Assembly: GCF_004193775.1 (NCBI RefSeq) | Contig: NC_041005.1 | Span: 16,401,865-16,465,864, forward strand | Length of the DNA: 64,000 bases | DNA from: Glycine soja | Taxonomy: Eukaryota; Streptophyta; Magnoliopsida; Fabales; Fabaceae | Direction of reading: 5' to 3' | Shown: one piece after another, positions 9,452 to 21,176 of the stretch | Layout of the letters: each line of letters opens with the position of its first letter | Numbering within the stretch: the first letter of the stretch is position 1 | Notes under the pieces: model-generated | Told to the model about the DNA's origin: nothing | The model's database searches: none | Seen by the model: the letters and a program-made list of their open reading frames with translations, nothing else | Made by a program: the position numbers and the translations under genes

Positions 9452-10960
9452 TGTTGGATCGAGTGGCCTCGGAGTAATTAAGAAGGGCGGTTGAATTAAT
9501 TATGAACGTGTCTTGACTAATTAAAAATTTATCCTTCTTAATGTTACTAGATTCAATTAGGCTTTACTACTAAGTTATGAAAAAGTAAAGAACAGAAACA
9601 ATAACTTAGACAAAAGTAAAGTGGAAATAAAAAGTGCACAGCGGAAAGATAAAGAGTGTAGGGAAGAAGAAGACAAACACAAGATTTATACTGGTTCGGC
9701 AACAACCCGTGCCTACATCCAGTCCCCAAACAACCACCGATTCTTGAGATTTCCAATAACCTTGTAAAATCCTTTACAAGCAAAGATCCACAAGGGATGT
9801 ACCCTCCCTTGCTCTCTTTGAACAACCAACTGGATGTACGCTCCACTTGAATTGATCCACAAGAGATGTACCCTCTATTGTTCTCAGTATCACAACCCAA
9901 GTAGATGTATGCTCTACTTGTACCACAAAGGATGTATGCTCCAATGTGTTAAGACAAAAAATTCTTAGGCGGTTAGTCCCTTGAATCTTTGTAAGGGGAA
10001 ACAGAAGATATCTCAGGCGGTTAGTCCTTTGAAATCTTTTGTTTAAAGGGAAAGAAGATATCTCAGGCGATAGTCCTTTGAAATCTTTTGTAAGAAACAG
10101 AAGATATCTCAGGCGATTAGTCCTTTGAAATCTTTTGTCAAGAGCGAGAAGGGAATGAAGAAGAAGAATAGCACAAGTTTTTGGTCAATGAACTTTTCTT
10201 GAAAGAGAAAGTATTGAACAAAAACTCTATGAAAGAAATCTGTTATGCATGAAAGGAATCAGTTTTTTTAAATTCATGCCATGGTCACATATTTATAATC
10301 ATTTGATGATTTCTTTAAAACTAGTCACTTTAAAAATTGTGACTCTTTTGAAAAACTCTTCAGAAACAAGTCACTTTAAGAATTGTGACTTTTGGAAATT
10401 TATTTTTTGAAATCAGTCACTGGTAATCGATTACCATCATAGTGTAATCGATTACACATCAATAGATGTGACTTTTCATGTTTAAATTTGAAAATCAAAA
10501 CATTTAGAAACACTGGTAATCAATTACAAGTATTGTGTAATCGATTACACAAGTTTGAAATGATTTGAAAAAGTTTTATCACAAGTTGTGACTCTTGAAA
10601 TTTCAAATCTAACGTTTTAAAACATTGGTAATCGATTACATGATTATGGTAATTGATTACAACTTTGTAAATCAGTTTTGAAAACAAAGTTGGCTACTGG
10701 TAATCGATTACTACCTTCGGGTAATCGATTACCAGAGAGTAAAACTCTTTGGTAAAAGATTTTTCTTTTTGAAAAATTCTTGTACTATTCAATGTTTTGA
10801 AAAACTCTTTTAATACTTATCTTGGTTGAGTCTTCTCTTGATTCTTGAATCTTGAGTCTTAATTCTTTACTTGAACCTTGATCTTGATTATTCTTGAATC
10901 TTGCTTGACTCTTGATTCTTTGGCATCATCAAAATAATCTTGGAAGGCATTGCTTCCACA
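9452..10960 (-). mobile_element. Complete SIRE-like Copia LTR, inverted
   Basis: Bounded by TGTTGGATCG at 9452 and GCTTCCACA at 10960. Read on the minus strand it is TGTGGAAGCAATGCC...CGATCCAACA, so it has TG...CA ends. It matches the plus-oriented LTR at 22523-23449 over that copy's whole length. On the minus strand, acgggttgttgccgaacc followed by agtataaat is typical of legume SIRE-type LTRs. No primer site flanks its left end and no polypurine tract its right end, and flanking 5-mers do not match, so it is neither a clean solo LTR nor an intact element end. Confidence 0.7.
10423..10731. repeat. Cluster of TAATCGATTA palindromes, block 3
   Basis: Six exact TAATCGATTA motifs and two variants in about 310 bases. 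Most extend to GTAATCGATTAC, some to TGTAATCGATTACA. The same array occurs in the paralogous LTR at about 22783-23070 and, in the duplicated block, at about 43209-43500. Confidence 0.85.
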
Positions 10961-11325
10961 ATGAAGAAGAAGAAGAAGAATCTGATGATGAAGAGGACTT
11001 CTCACTCTTTGTGAAGAAGTTTCATAAATTCGTCAAAAATAGAAGAATGGAGAGATGCCATAACTTCGACAATGGGAAGAGATCTCAAGAAGGTTCCTCA
11101 ACACTTAAATGCTATAAGTGTAATCGACCCGGTCACATAAAGGCACACTTCCCCACAAATGAATGATGACCAGAAAAGAATGAGAAGAAAAGCCATGAAG
11201 AAAGAAGATCCAAGAAGGCGTATATTGCTTGGAATGACAATGACTCATCCGATGGTTCGGTGAAGGAGATCAACCTTTTGTCCAAGGACTACGAGAGCGA
11301 TGAGAAAATCTCTCAAGAAGATTAA
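10961..11325 (+). pseudogene. Copia (SIRE-like) gag fragment
   Basis: An open frame reads an acidic run (EEEEEESDDEEDFSLF), then FVKKFHKFVKNR, then a zinc knuckle whose CYKCNRPGHIKAHF run (about 11110-11151) has Cys, Cys and His but Phe where the last Cys of CCHC should be, and, past two consecutive TGA stops at 11164-11169, continues in the same frame through KKAYIAWNDND to a TAA at 11323. This is the C-terminal part of a SIRE-type gag, which packages RNA in virus-like particles. It begins abruptly at the LTR junction at 10961 and the downstream pol is missing. It is on the opposite strand to the adjacent LTR but the same strand as the Copia 3' end at 22321-23449. Confidence 0.65.
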
Positions 11326-12150
11326 GCAAAAAGAAAAAATCTGACTTCCATCTTTAAAGATCTAGGCACTTAAATCATGAAAAAGTTAACATCAAAACCA
11401 TTCTCTTTTAAATTAAGTTGGTTGAAACTTTCCTTCAATTAACTTGTTATAAGACGACTAACAAAATTTTATTTGTTTGTCTTGGTTAATTGATATTGTG
11501 AGTATATGCTTATATGTTTGATTGAGTTATTTTTCCTTTCTCAAAGCACGAAGTTTATTCTTAAAACAAATATTTGATGATGCCTATGATTCTTGCATAA
11601 TTTTTAATATGATATGTGAATTACTTGCTTAAGGTTCATTCATAAAGTTTTTCAAAAATCCATTATGTTATATATATTTATTTATATATAAGATTTTTCA
11701 TATATAAAGTATTTTTTGATTTTGAAAAATGTGTCATCAAGCATGAGCATGATAAAGATATTGAGCATATAGGTTTCAAAAAAAATAATGTTTACATGAT
11801 TGATTGAGTTCTTTGAACTTTCCAAGTTTTTAAATTACCTTTAACAAATCTGAATGTTTGATGATGCCTGTGATCTATATCCTTCAATCCTTGTGTGATT
11901 CTTGTTTGATATGTTTGAATTACTTGATTGATTGCTTCAATCTTCCACCACCATCTTCATAGATTTAGATTATTATATTTTGTTTTTAAAGCCTTTTATT
12001 TGGCTATATTTTTTTTATGACATATGAACAATTAGTATTTCTTTTAATATTTGTTTTTAAACTTAATTATTTTTGATGATATATATGTCTAGTTGTATGT
12101 ACTTACATTTGGTATTGTGTTGAATGTATGTTTTAGAATTATTCATGTAT
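11326..12150 (+). mobile_element. Non-coding internal remnant of the host Copia element, left of the Athila insertion
   Basis: AT-rich, no ORF I can support. Joining 12150 to 22316 across the Athila target site gives one continuous stretch leading to the Copia polypurine tract and 3' LTR. So this is probably the region between the deleted pol and the 3' LTR. A phrase containing tgatgatgcctatgat or tgatgatgcctgtgat occurs twice (about 11577 and 11861), hinting at an internal duplication of about 280 bases. Confidence 0.45.
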
Positions 12151-12155
12151 GTTTT

Positions 12156-13316
12156 TGATATGCCAATATTTTCTCCTATTTCTTAACCCTTTTTGCACCA
12201 TTTTAAGTACTGATTAATCTTAATTGTCAAATTAATTAGGCAGTTTTATTATTTAGGCCCATTCAGCTAATTTAATGTTTTTAATCTAATTTCAGAAATT
12301 AATGAAGCATTGGACTTGAATTCAGAATTGGGCTTGGACTTGAAGAGGGCAGACTATTTTATTCTACAAAATTTTATCTTATCTAGACTTTATCTTATCT
12401 AGATATTGTCTAGATTTTATCTAATCTAGATATTATTTCATCTAGATCTTATCTTATCTTAATTAGATTTTATTTCATCTAGATTTTATTTTATCTTATC
12501 TTATCTTGTCTAGATTTTATTTTATTTATGGGCTTGAACTTAAAACAGATTTGTAAGCTTTGGGGCTGAAAACTATATAACAACACCAAGGTTATAGTTT
12601 AGGCTCTCTTCTCTCTCTCCTCCCTTTCGTTTTTAGTTTTAGGATTTTCTTCTTTTAGACACTTTTTCGTTTTGCAATTCCAGTTTTTACTTTTCATTTC
12701 AGCAATAAAATTTCATTCTTCAATCTATAATTTCGTTTTCTATTGATTAATGGAAGACTAAGTCTCCAGCGTTGTTTTCTCTTGAGGATCAAGCATAGTT
12801 CTCTTTGAGGTTCTATTATTACTATTAAATTTTGTTTAGTTTTTCCTCTTCACTAATTACTCTGAATTTTTTGCTATTAATTCATGCATTCTTAGTGCTT
12901 GATTAATTGTCTCTGTGCTTAATTTACGTTCATGCTTAATGATCGTTTATGATTAATTGGTGTATGTGTTGCTTAATCACATAATGAATGTCTTATGTTA
13001 AATTTTGCTTAGTAATTTAATTTAGGGTTGGATTAAGTGGTTGAACTGATAAAGGATAAACTCTCATAACCTAGGATAAGAGACTTGCTTGTGAATCAAG
13101 GGGAAGCAACGTGTTTTAATTATGATATTTTATAATTCACATCTATTCGCTATTTAATTTACAAAAGCAAACACCCCCCCCCCCACAATTCGTTAATGTT
13201 TTATTACTATCTGTTATGAACGTTTGGTTGATCATTGCTCGTTGGGAGACGACCTAGGATCACTTCCTAGATACTGCATTTTTAATGTTTATTTGATTCG
13301 GGTACGGCCTCGATCA
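12156..13316 (+). repeat. Athila 5' LTR
   Basis: Starts TGATATGCCAATATTTTC and ends CTCGATCA, aligning throughout with 21177-22315. It holds a TATA box (tatataa, 12574-12580), a variable microsatellite-like run of tatctagattttatctta words (about 12365-12530, longer than in the 3' LTR) and a C-run near 13175. The TATA box fixes the probable start of the genomic RNA shortly downstream. Confidence 0.9.
12574..12580 (+). promoter_or_regulatory. TATA box of the Athila 5' LTR
   Basis: TATATAA in the context gaaaactatataacaacacc, conserved at 21564-21570 in the 3' LTR. It is the only strong TATA element near mid-LTR, where the U3/R border is expected. Confidence 0.6.
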
Positions 13317-13320
13317 AATT

Positions 13321-13338
13321 TGGCGTCGTTGCCGGGGA
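13321..13338 (+). other. Primer binding site, tRNA-Asp type
   Basis: TGGCGTCGTTGCCGGGGA, four bases after the LTR end. It matches the usual Athila site TGGCGCCGTTGCCGGGGA, complementary to the 3' end of tRNA-Asp, with one C-to-T change. Confidence 0.8.
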
Positions 13339-14068
13339 GTAGTGTCCAAAGGTTCATAATAGCTAGTAATTCTTGTTTTATGTTTAGTTGTTTTATGCTT
13401 TCGTATGTTGTGTTAGTGTGTTTAGAGTCTTGTTATTTTCTTTAGTGTGGTGTTTTGTTTTAGTTTTTCTGTTCAGCGCTTCCCCTGTTTCAGTTTTTGT
13501 GTTTTGCTGTGAATAGTGATTTGCGACGGATTTAACGACCACTTTTGTTGAACTGGAAAACAGGGTAGTAGTGGAAATCCCTTAGCAACAGATTTTAGAG
13601 ACCACCCTTGCTGAATTAATTGGGATTTTTTTGTTTTGGTAGCTATAGTTGTTATTTTTGGCTGAATTTTTTTGTGGTCACTTTTGTTTATCCATATTTT
13701 GTGGGAAAAATAGCTGGAACCCTTAGTTTGGTCAGATTTGGAAGTTCCAAAAAAGTAGCAAATTCGATTTTTGTCAAAACTTCAAATGGCCATAACTTTT
13801 GCTCCGGTTATCAAAATCGCTATCATTATATATGTATTTGGGGTAGAAAAAAAATTTCCCATGCCGTGGCAATCTTATTATCATTTTTAGCTTCTATAGT
13901 TAGACTTTGAATTTTTGTTTGAAATTTTTTGTGCTATCTTCTCACCATTTTATAAGGTTTCTCACAAAATTTCAAGTCATTTGGATATCATTTAATGGTA
14001 GCTGTAGTTCAAACCTACATTGTTACTTGCATAAGAAGGCAACTAGTTATGCATGCTGAATATAGTGT
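13339..14068 (+). other. Athila 5' leader
   Basis: Non-coding region between primer site and gag, T-rich, with no supported ORF. Length and position are normal for the lineage. Confidence 0.6.
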
Positions 14069-15652
14069 ATGACTAGAGGCAATCCATCTGACTTACAAAC
14101 CTTTGATCCTGAGATAGATAGAACATTTCATAGATTAGTTAAACATCATTTATTACCTTTTGAGCATCCTGAGTATTATGTTATTGGTGATTTTGAGCAT
14201 TATTGTTTTGAACATTCTGAGAACATGGCACAACCTCCACCCCGTGAGAGGACTCTAAGGGAAATGGCTGCACCTGATTTCACCTAGGAAAGCTTGTGCG
14301 TCCAATACCCTGATGAGGATGTCCCATATGTTCTTAAAACTGGACTGATCCATTTGCTTCCAAAGTTTCATGGCCTTGCAGGTGAAGACCCGCACAAACA
14401 TATGAAAGAATTGCATATTGTCTGCTCCACCATGAAACCCCCAGATGTCCAGGAGGATCACATATTTCTGAAGGCTTTTCCTCATTCTTTAGAGGGAGTG
14501 GCAAAGGACTGATTATATTACCTTGCTCCAAGGTCCATCATGAGCTGGGATGACCTCAAGAGAGTATTCTTAGATAAAAATTTCCCTGCTTCCAAGACCA
14601 CGACCTTCAAAAAAGATATTTCAGGAATTAGGCAACTGAGTGGAGAGAGCTTATATGAATACTGGGAGAGATTTAAGAAACTATGTGCCAGTTGTCTTCA
14701 CCACCAGATTTCTGAGCAGCTTCTCCTCCAATATTTTTATGAAGGACTCAGCAACATGGAGAGAAGTATGATAGATGCTGCCAGTGGTGGAGCCCTTGGA
14801 GACATTATCCCTGCTGAAGCTAGAAGTTTAATTGAGAAGATGGCTTCAAACTCCCAGCAATTTAGTGCCAGAAGTGATGCTATTGTCATTAGAGAAGTGC
14901 ATGAAGTAGCCATGAATTCATCTTCATCAGCCGAGACTAAGAAGCTTGAAGGTAAACTAGATTCCTTTGTTAACCTGGTAACCCAACTGGCCATGAATAA
15001 AAAATCTGCACCTGTCGCCAGACTCTGTGGTTTATGCTCCTCTGCCGACCACCACACAAACCTTTGCCCTTCTGTACAACAATCTAAAGCAATTGAACAG
15101 CCTGAAGCTTATGCTGCAAACATCTACAACAGACATCCTCAACCTCAGCAGCAAAATCAGCCACAACAGAACAATTATGACTTCTCCAGCAACAGGTACA
15201 ACCCCGGGTGGAGGAATCATCCCAACCTTAGATGGTCGAGTCCTTCACAACAACAGCAACAACAATAGCCTTATTTTCAGAATGTTGCTGGCCCAAGCAG
15301 ACCATACATTCCTCCACCAATCCAGCAGCAACAACAACAACAGCAACAGCCCCAGAAACAGCAAACAGTTGAGGCTCCTCCGCAACCTTCCCTTGAAGAA
15401 CTTGTGAGGCAAATGACTATGCAAAACATGCAGTTTCAACAAGAGACCAGAGCCTCCATTCAGAGCTTAACTAATCAAATGGGACAATTGGCTACACAGT
15501 TAAATCAACAACAGTCCCAGAATTCTAACAGATTACCTTCTCCATCTGTCCAAAATCCCAAAAATGTGAGTGCCATTACATTGAGGTTGGGAAAGCAATG
15601 TCAAGGACCTCAACCAGCAACATCTTCCTCATCTGCAAATGAACCTGCCTAA
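14069..15652 (+). pseudogene. Athila gag (degenerate)
   Basis: A single reading frame runs through this span with stops at 14285, 14510, 15266 and 15650. It begins MTRGNPSDLQTF. The ERTLREMAAPDF motif near residue 60, then FHGLAGEDPHKHMKEL, SWDDLKRVFLDKNFP and GESLYEYWERFKKLC are the hallmarks of the Retrotrans_gag (capsid) domain. A CGLCSSADHHTNLC knuckle-like segment at about 15022-15063 precedes a long Gln/Asn/Pro-rich stretch (about 15130-15370) and an LEELVRQMTMQNMQFQQ coiled segment. Gag would form the virus-like particle. The premature stops would prevent this. The frame is the same as that of protease, as in Athila, where gag and pol are one polyprotein. Confidence 0.85.
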
Positions 15653-18600
15653 CTTCACTCTACTCCAGAAAAAGATGATGACAAAAATTTAAAGAGTAAG
15701 TTACCTAACAATTTCTATGCAGGTGAATCTAAAGAGAAGCAGCATATCCCTCTTCCATTCCTTCCAAGAGCAATTTCCAACAAAATATTGGAAGAGGTAG
15801 AGAAGGAGATATTGGAAAAATTTAGAAAAGTAGAGGTAAACATACCTCTGCTGGATGCAATAAAGCAAATTCCAAGATATGCTAAATTCTTGAAGGAGCT
15901 GTGCATTAATAAGCGGAAGCTTAAAGGAAGTGAAGGAATTAGTATGGGCATAAATGTCCCCTCATTGATTGGTAAATCTGTTCCCCAAATCCCTGAAAAA
16001 TGTAAAGATCCAGGTACATTTAGCATACCTTGTATTATAGGGAACAATAAGTTTGACAATGCCATGCTAGATTTAGGAGCTTCTGTTAGTGTGATGACTC
16101 TGTCTCTTTTTAATTCTCTATCTCTTGGTCCCTTGCAATCAACTGATGTGGTAATTCATTTAGCTAATAGAAGTGTTGCCTATCTTGCTGGTTTCATAGA
16201 AGATGTCTTAGTTAGAGTTGGTGAACTGATTTTCCTTGTTGATTTTTATATTTTGAATATGGAGGAGGGATTTTCTAAAGGATCAGTTCCCATCATTCAA
16301 GGTAGACCTTTTATGAAAACTGCTAGAACTAAGATAGATGTATATGCAGGCACACTATCTATGGAGTTTGGTGATATAACTGTTCATTTTAATATTCTTG
16401 ATGCTATGAAACACCCATCTGAAGATCTTTCTGTATTTCGTGTTGAAATAATTGACCATATTGTTGATGAATACATGACTGATCTTCATTCTAATCTGCA
16501 TGCCTGTCACTCTTCATGCATTGAATCTGAATTTGTACTTGATCATATGTCTGAATTTGATGCTGAGAGTGAATCTGAATTTGATATTGATTACATGTCT
16601 GATGTTTTACCTCTTGAGATTGATTTTATAAAGTCAGATAGAACTAACCATATTTTAGGAAGTACACATACTTCTGACTTTCTTTATGAGGTACAGGCTG
16701 AGAAACCATCTCTTTCTACCACTATCCAGCTGGCCACACCAGAATTGAAGCCTCTGCCATCAAATTTAAAATATGCTTACTTAGATGAGAGCAAAAGTTT
16801 TCCAGTAATTATATCTGCCTCCATTGCTGATGAGCAAGAGGAGAAGCTGTTATCAGTTCTCAAGAAGCATAAGAAGGCTATAGGCTGGACCCTGACGGAC
16901 ATTCCTAGTATTAGCCCATCCAAATGTATGCATCGGATAAATTTAGAGGATGGGGCTAAACCAGTAAGACAACCACAGAGAAGACTCAACCCGGTAATTC
17001 TTGATGTAGTGAAGAAGGAGGTAACCAAGCTTTTGCAAGCTGGAATCATTTGTCCTATCTCTGACAGCCAATGGGTGAGTCCCGTCCAGGTAGTCCCGAA
17101 GAAAACCGGCTTCACCGTGATAAAAAATGAGAAGGAGGAGCTGATTCCTACTCGGGTGTAGAACAGTTGGAGAGTCTGCATCGACTATAGGAGGCTAAAC
17201 CAGGTTACCAAAAAGGACCATTTTCCACTGCCATTCATTGACCAGATGCTTGAACACCTGGCAGGTAAATCCCACTACTGTTTCCTTGATGGTTTTTCTG
17301 GTTATATGCAAATCACTATTGCTCTTGAGGATCAGGAAAAGACCATATTCACCTGCCCCTTCGACACTTTTGCTTATAGGAGGATGCCTTTCGGCCTGTG
17401 CAATGCCCTTGGTACCTTCCAACGGTGCATGATTAGTATTTTTAGTCATTTTTTAGAAAATTGCATAGAGGTGTTTATGGATGATTTCACTGTATATAGA
17501 TCCTTTTTTATGTTTGTTTGGATAGTCTGGAAAAGGTTTTGAATAGATGCACTGAAACTAACCTTGTTCTAAATTTTAAAAAATGTCATTTTATGGTTGA
17601 GCGAGGTATAGTTTTAGGCCACATTATTTCCAATAAGGGCATTGAAGTAGATCCTGCAAAAATTTATGTTATTTCACAATTGCCTTACCCCTCTTGTGTG
17701 CGAGAGGTGCAATCTTTTCTTGGTCATGTAGGATTCTACAGGCGCTTTATAAGAGATTTTAGCAAAGTAGCCCTTCCACTATCCAACTTGTTACAAAAGG
17801 AGGTGGAGTTTGACTTTAATGATAAATGCAAAAAGGCTTTTGATTGCCTCAAAGGAGCACTGACTACCACCCCCATCATCCAGGCACCCGACTGGACAGT
17901 CCCTTTTGAGCTTATGTGTGATGGATCCAATTATGCATTGGGGGCTGTCCTTGCTCAGAAAATTGATAAATTGCCTAGGGTGATATATTTTACTTCTAGG
18001 ACTTTAGATGCTGCCCAAGCGAATTATACTACTACTGAGAAAGAGCTACTAGCCATAGTTTTTGCTCTTGAAAAATTTCGTTCTTATTTGCTTGGTACTC
18101 GCATTATTGTTTATACTAACCATGCAGTTTTAAAGTACTTGTTGAAGAAGGCTGATTCAAAGCCTAGGTTGATCTGATGGATGCTCTGGCTCCAAGAATT
18201 TGACTTGGAGATCTGTGATAGGAGCGGAGCACAAAATTTGATTGCTGATCATTTGAGTCGGATCGAACATGTGTCTGATGAGGACTCACCAATTCGGGAT
18301 GATTTCCCGGATGATCATTTATATATACTGTATAGTATTTCTGATTCTCTTTCTACTCCCTGGTTTGCTAACATTGTCAATTATTTAGTTGCTTTTATTT
18401 TTCCTCCCTTAGCATCTAAGGCTCAAAAAGATAAAATTAAAAGTGATGCTAAGCATTTTATTTGCGATGACCCCTACTTGTGGAAATTGTGCAGTGATAA
18501 AGTCATTAGACGATGCATTCCAGATCATGAGACTGACTCAGTCCTGCGGTTCTGTCATTCTTCCACATCGGGAGGTCATCTGGGTGTTCAAAGGATAGCT

Positions 18601-19667
18601 CGCAAAGTGCTTGAATGTGGCTTTTATTGGCCCACCATCTTTAAAGATGTGTGGAAGATTTGTAGCACTTGTGAGCAGTGTCAGAGAGCAGGAAGTGCAC
18701 TTACATGGCGACAACCATTGCCTCAGCAACCTATGCTATTTTGTGAGGTGTTTGATGTCTGGGGTATAGATTTCATGGGCCCTTTTCCTGTATCTTTTGG
18801 TTATATTTACATTCTCCTTGCAGTTGATTATGTTTCAAAATGGGTGGAAGCCAAGCCCACTAGAACTAATGATGCTAAGGTTGTTGTAGATTTTGTCAGA
18901 TCTAATTTGTTTTGCAGGTTTGGAGTACCTAAAGCAATTATTAGTGATCAAGGAACCCATTTTTGCAACAAATCAATGCATGTCTTGCTCAAAAAGTACA
19001 GGGTCGTACACAGGGTATCCACACCATACCACCCCAAACCAATGGACAGGCAGAAATTTCTAACAGGGAGATCAAGAGAATCTTAGAGAAGATTGTGCAG
19101 CCAAGCAGGAAAAAATGGAGTACCAGGCTTAATGATGCTCTTTGGGCACATAGGACTGCCTACAAAGCACCCATAGGAATGTCTCCTTATCGGGTTGTCT
19201 TTCGAAAGGTATGTCATCTTCCAGTTGAGATTGAGCACAAAGCATACTGGGCAGTGAAGACCTGCAACTTCTCTATGGATCAAGCTAGTGAGGAAAGAAA
19301 GTTGCAACTGAGTGAGTTAGATGAGATCCGCCTAGAAGCGTATGAGAATGCCAAGTTCTACAAAGAAAAGACCAAGAAGTTCCATGATAGCATGATAATT
19401 AAGAAGGACTTCATGGTTGGGCAAAAAGTGTTATTGTATAATTCTAAGCTTGGACTCATGTGTGGTAAGTTGAGGTCTAAGTGGATTGGTCCTTTTGTTG
19501 TTACTAATGTTTTTCCTTATGGTATTGTTGAGATCAAAAGCGACTCCACAAACAAGAGCTTCAAGGTCAATGAACACCAACTTAAGCCATTCCTCACGAA
19601 CCCTTCTTTAGTGGACGTAGTGGTGGAAGAGACTTCCTTACTCCACCCTACTCTTCCTCCACCATGA
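15653..19667 (+). pseudogene. Athila pol: protease, RT, RNase H, integrase (degenerate)
   Basis: Protease: DLGASVSVM (about 16070) carries the catalytic DxGA motif, with a second block IIQGRPFM near 16295. RT: KPVRQPQRRLNP (about 16956), a stop at 17159, then WRVCIDYRRLN, FLDGFSGY, YRRMPFGLCNA and the catalytic FMDDF near 17475. A frame change near 17505 leads to RNase H (FELMCDGSNYALGAVLAQK, TTTEKELLAIVFALEKF, with a stop at 18175). Integrase: an HHCC zinc domain (HSSTSGGHLG ... CSTCEQC, about 18555-18680), catalytic Asp in WGIDFMG and ISDQGTHF, then a one-base deletion near 19030 before the catalytic Glu region ([11 protein letters not shown]). The C-terminal part ends at 19667. The polyprotein would copy and integrate the element; two frameshifts and two stops abolish it. 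Confidence 0.88.
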
Positions 19668-21176
19668 CTTAGGGAGTTCTTCTTTTCCTATCTCCTTCTT
19701 TGCTTTTATTACACTTGTCCGATTCTATTTGATGGTTTAATTGCTTTTAATCTTTTAATTGTGCTACATTGAGGACAATGTGTTGTTTAAGTATGGGGGG
19801 GGGGGGAGTGTTCTTTGGTTTTGGTTTTGCTAGTTTTGTTTGTGTTAAATTTGTTAGTTTTGTTGGGTTTCTAGTTTAATATTTTAGGTCAATTCTGTTT
19901 GCATGTACAACTTTGCATATTTCTCTTTGAATTATAGGATATGTTCAAGAAATGGTTAATTGTTCAGAAAATAAAAGTCTCTTGACATTTTGTGATTTGA
20001 ATTCCTTGTTTTTCCTCTACATGTCATGATAATTTTGAAAGCTCAATTTGAAAGTGATAAGTTTACCTTTGTGAGAATTTGAGCCATCCATCATCATAAT
20101 CTTTTGGTGTGTTTTGCCCCATTGATTGCTTGCACAATAGCCTTGGCTTGATTCTTGTTGATGCTTCCTAATTCACATGCATATTTGGAAATGATTTAGG
20201 CAATTTTGTTCTTATAAGCTTCTAGCCAAATGGACTTACCTTGAATTAATTCCTTTGATAGCCCCTTTGAGCTTATGTTCCCCTTTCTTTGTTTTGAAGT
20301 TCATTACAAGCCTTAAGTGAAAAACCATGATATCACTTTATCCTTAAGGAATTTTGGAGCTTTGGAATTGTTTTAGGAATAAGTTGGGAATAAGTGTGGG
20401 GGGGTATGTTTCATTGGAAGATATGATTTTTGGCCATGCTTAATGTTTTATTTTGGCCATGCTGGATGTATATATATATTGACTAGTTCTTGCTTTAATC
20501 TTCAAATTCGTACTTTTTAAAAAAAATGAAAAAAAAATTCAATTACTGCAAATTCTGCAAATTCTTACTGTTCAAAAAAAAAAAAGTCAAGTTGAATAAA
20601 TGAGGTCTTGTTATGAGGACTTGATTTGGGAGCCTTGGTTGATTTTTGTTGATATTAGAGGGTTTGGGTTTACTACTTATGCTTAATTTCCACTTGTTCC
20701 CTATTGCTCCTCTATTCCTTTGGGATTTAGCTACTTATTCCATATTTTTTCCCCTACCTTGTCCTTGGCCCCATTACAACCTTTAAAGACCTTTTGATCC
20801 TCATGTGCATGTGTTTGTCAAGTTTTTTGTCAATTTTAGAATTTTGCCAAGTCTATGTGGTGTTTGTTTTCATGGGTGCTTCGAGAGTAAACAGTAGCCT
20901 AGACACTTGAGAGATAGAGTGTATATCTTGTGAGGCTTTATCACTTTTCATTCTTGAGCTGATTAACTATTTTACCATGATTGGGTTGCTTGGATGATTT
21001 TCACGAATGTCTTGACTCTTTGGATCTCTTCATGTTAGATGTTACCCATTCCTTTCATTCCTTGATGTTCATTGAGAAATATGTAAATGTTTTTGTTTGT
21101 CTCTCTTTGATATCCTTGGATTTTGTTCTTTATTTCATTTTGCCCAGGAGAGCAAAAGGCTAAGTATGGGGGATTT
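19668..21176 (+). other. Athila region between pol and 3' LTR, no envelope-like ORF
   Basis: No ORF with transmembrane or envelope character is visible, although many Athila elements carry one here. The largest frame (20981-21163, 60 codons) is not convincing. The stretch starts with gaggacaatgtg and a taagtatggggg run (19788-19808), and a similar taagtatgggggatt directly precedes the 3' LTR. A small run of A-rich low-complexity sequence lies at 20515-20585. Confidence 0.6.
21157..21176 (+). promoter_or_regulatory. Polypurine tract of the Athila element
   Basis: aaggctaagtatgggggatt immediately upstream of the 3' LTR start TGATGTGCC; the G-run is the likely plus-strand primer. Confidence 0.6.

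Noticed and set aside
6110..10731. TAATCGATTA clusters as a CRISPR array
   Set aside because: The motif is 10 bases, spacing is irregular, sequence between motifs is itself repeated, and the genome is eukaryotic.
14737..15057. Minus-strand ORFs within Athila gag, and similar ones at 16777-17181 and 15715-16065
   Set aside because: Shadows of the gag-pol frame on the opposite strand.
20981..21163. Possible envelope-like gene before the Athila 3' LTR
   Set aside because: Only 60 codons, no signal peptide plus transmembrane arrangement that I could support, and it runs into the polypurine tract.
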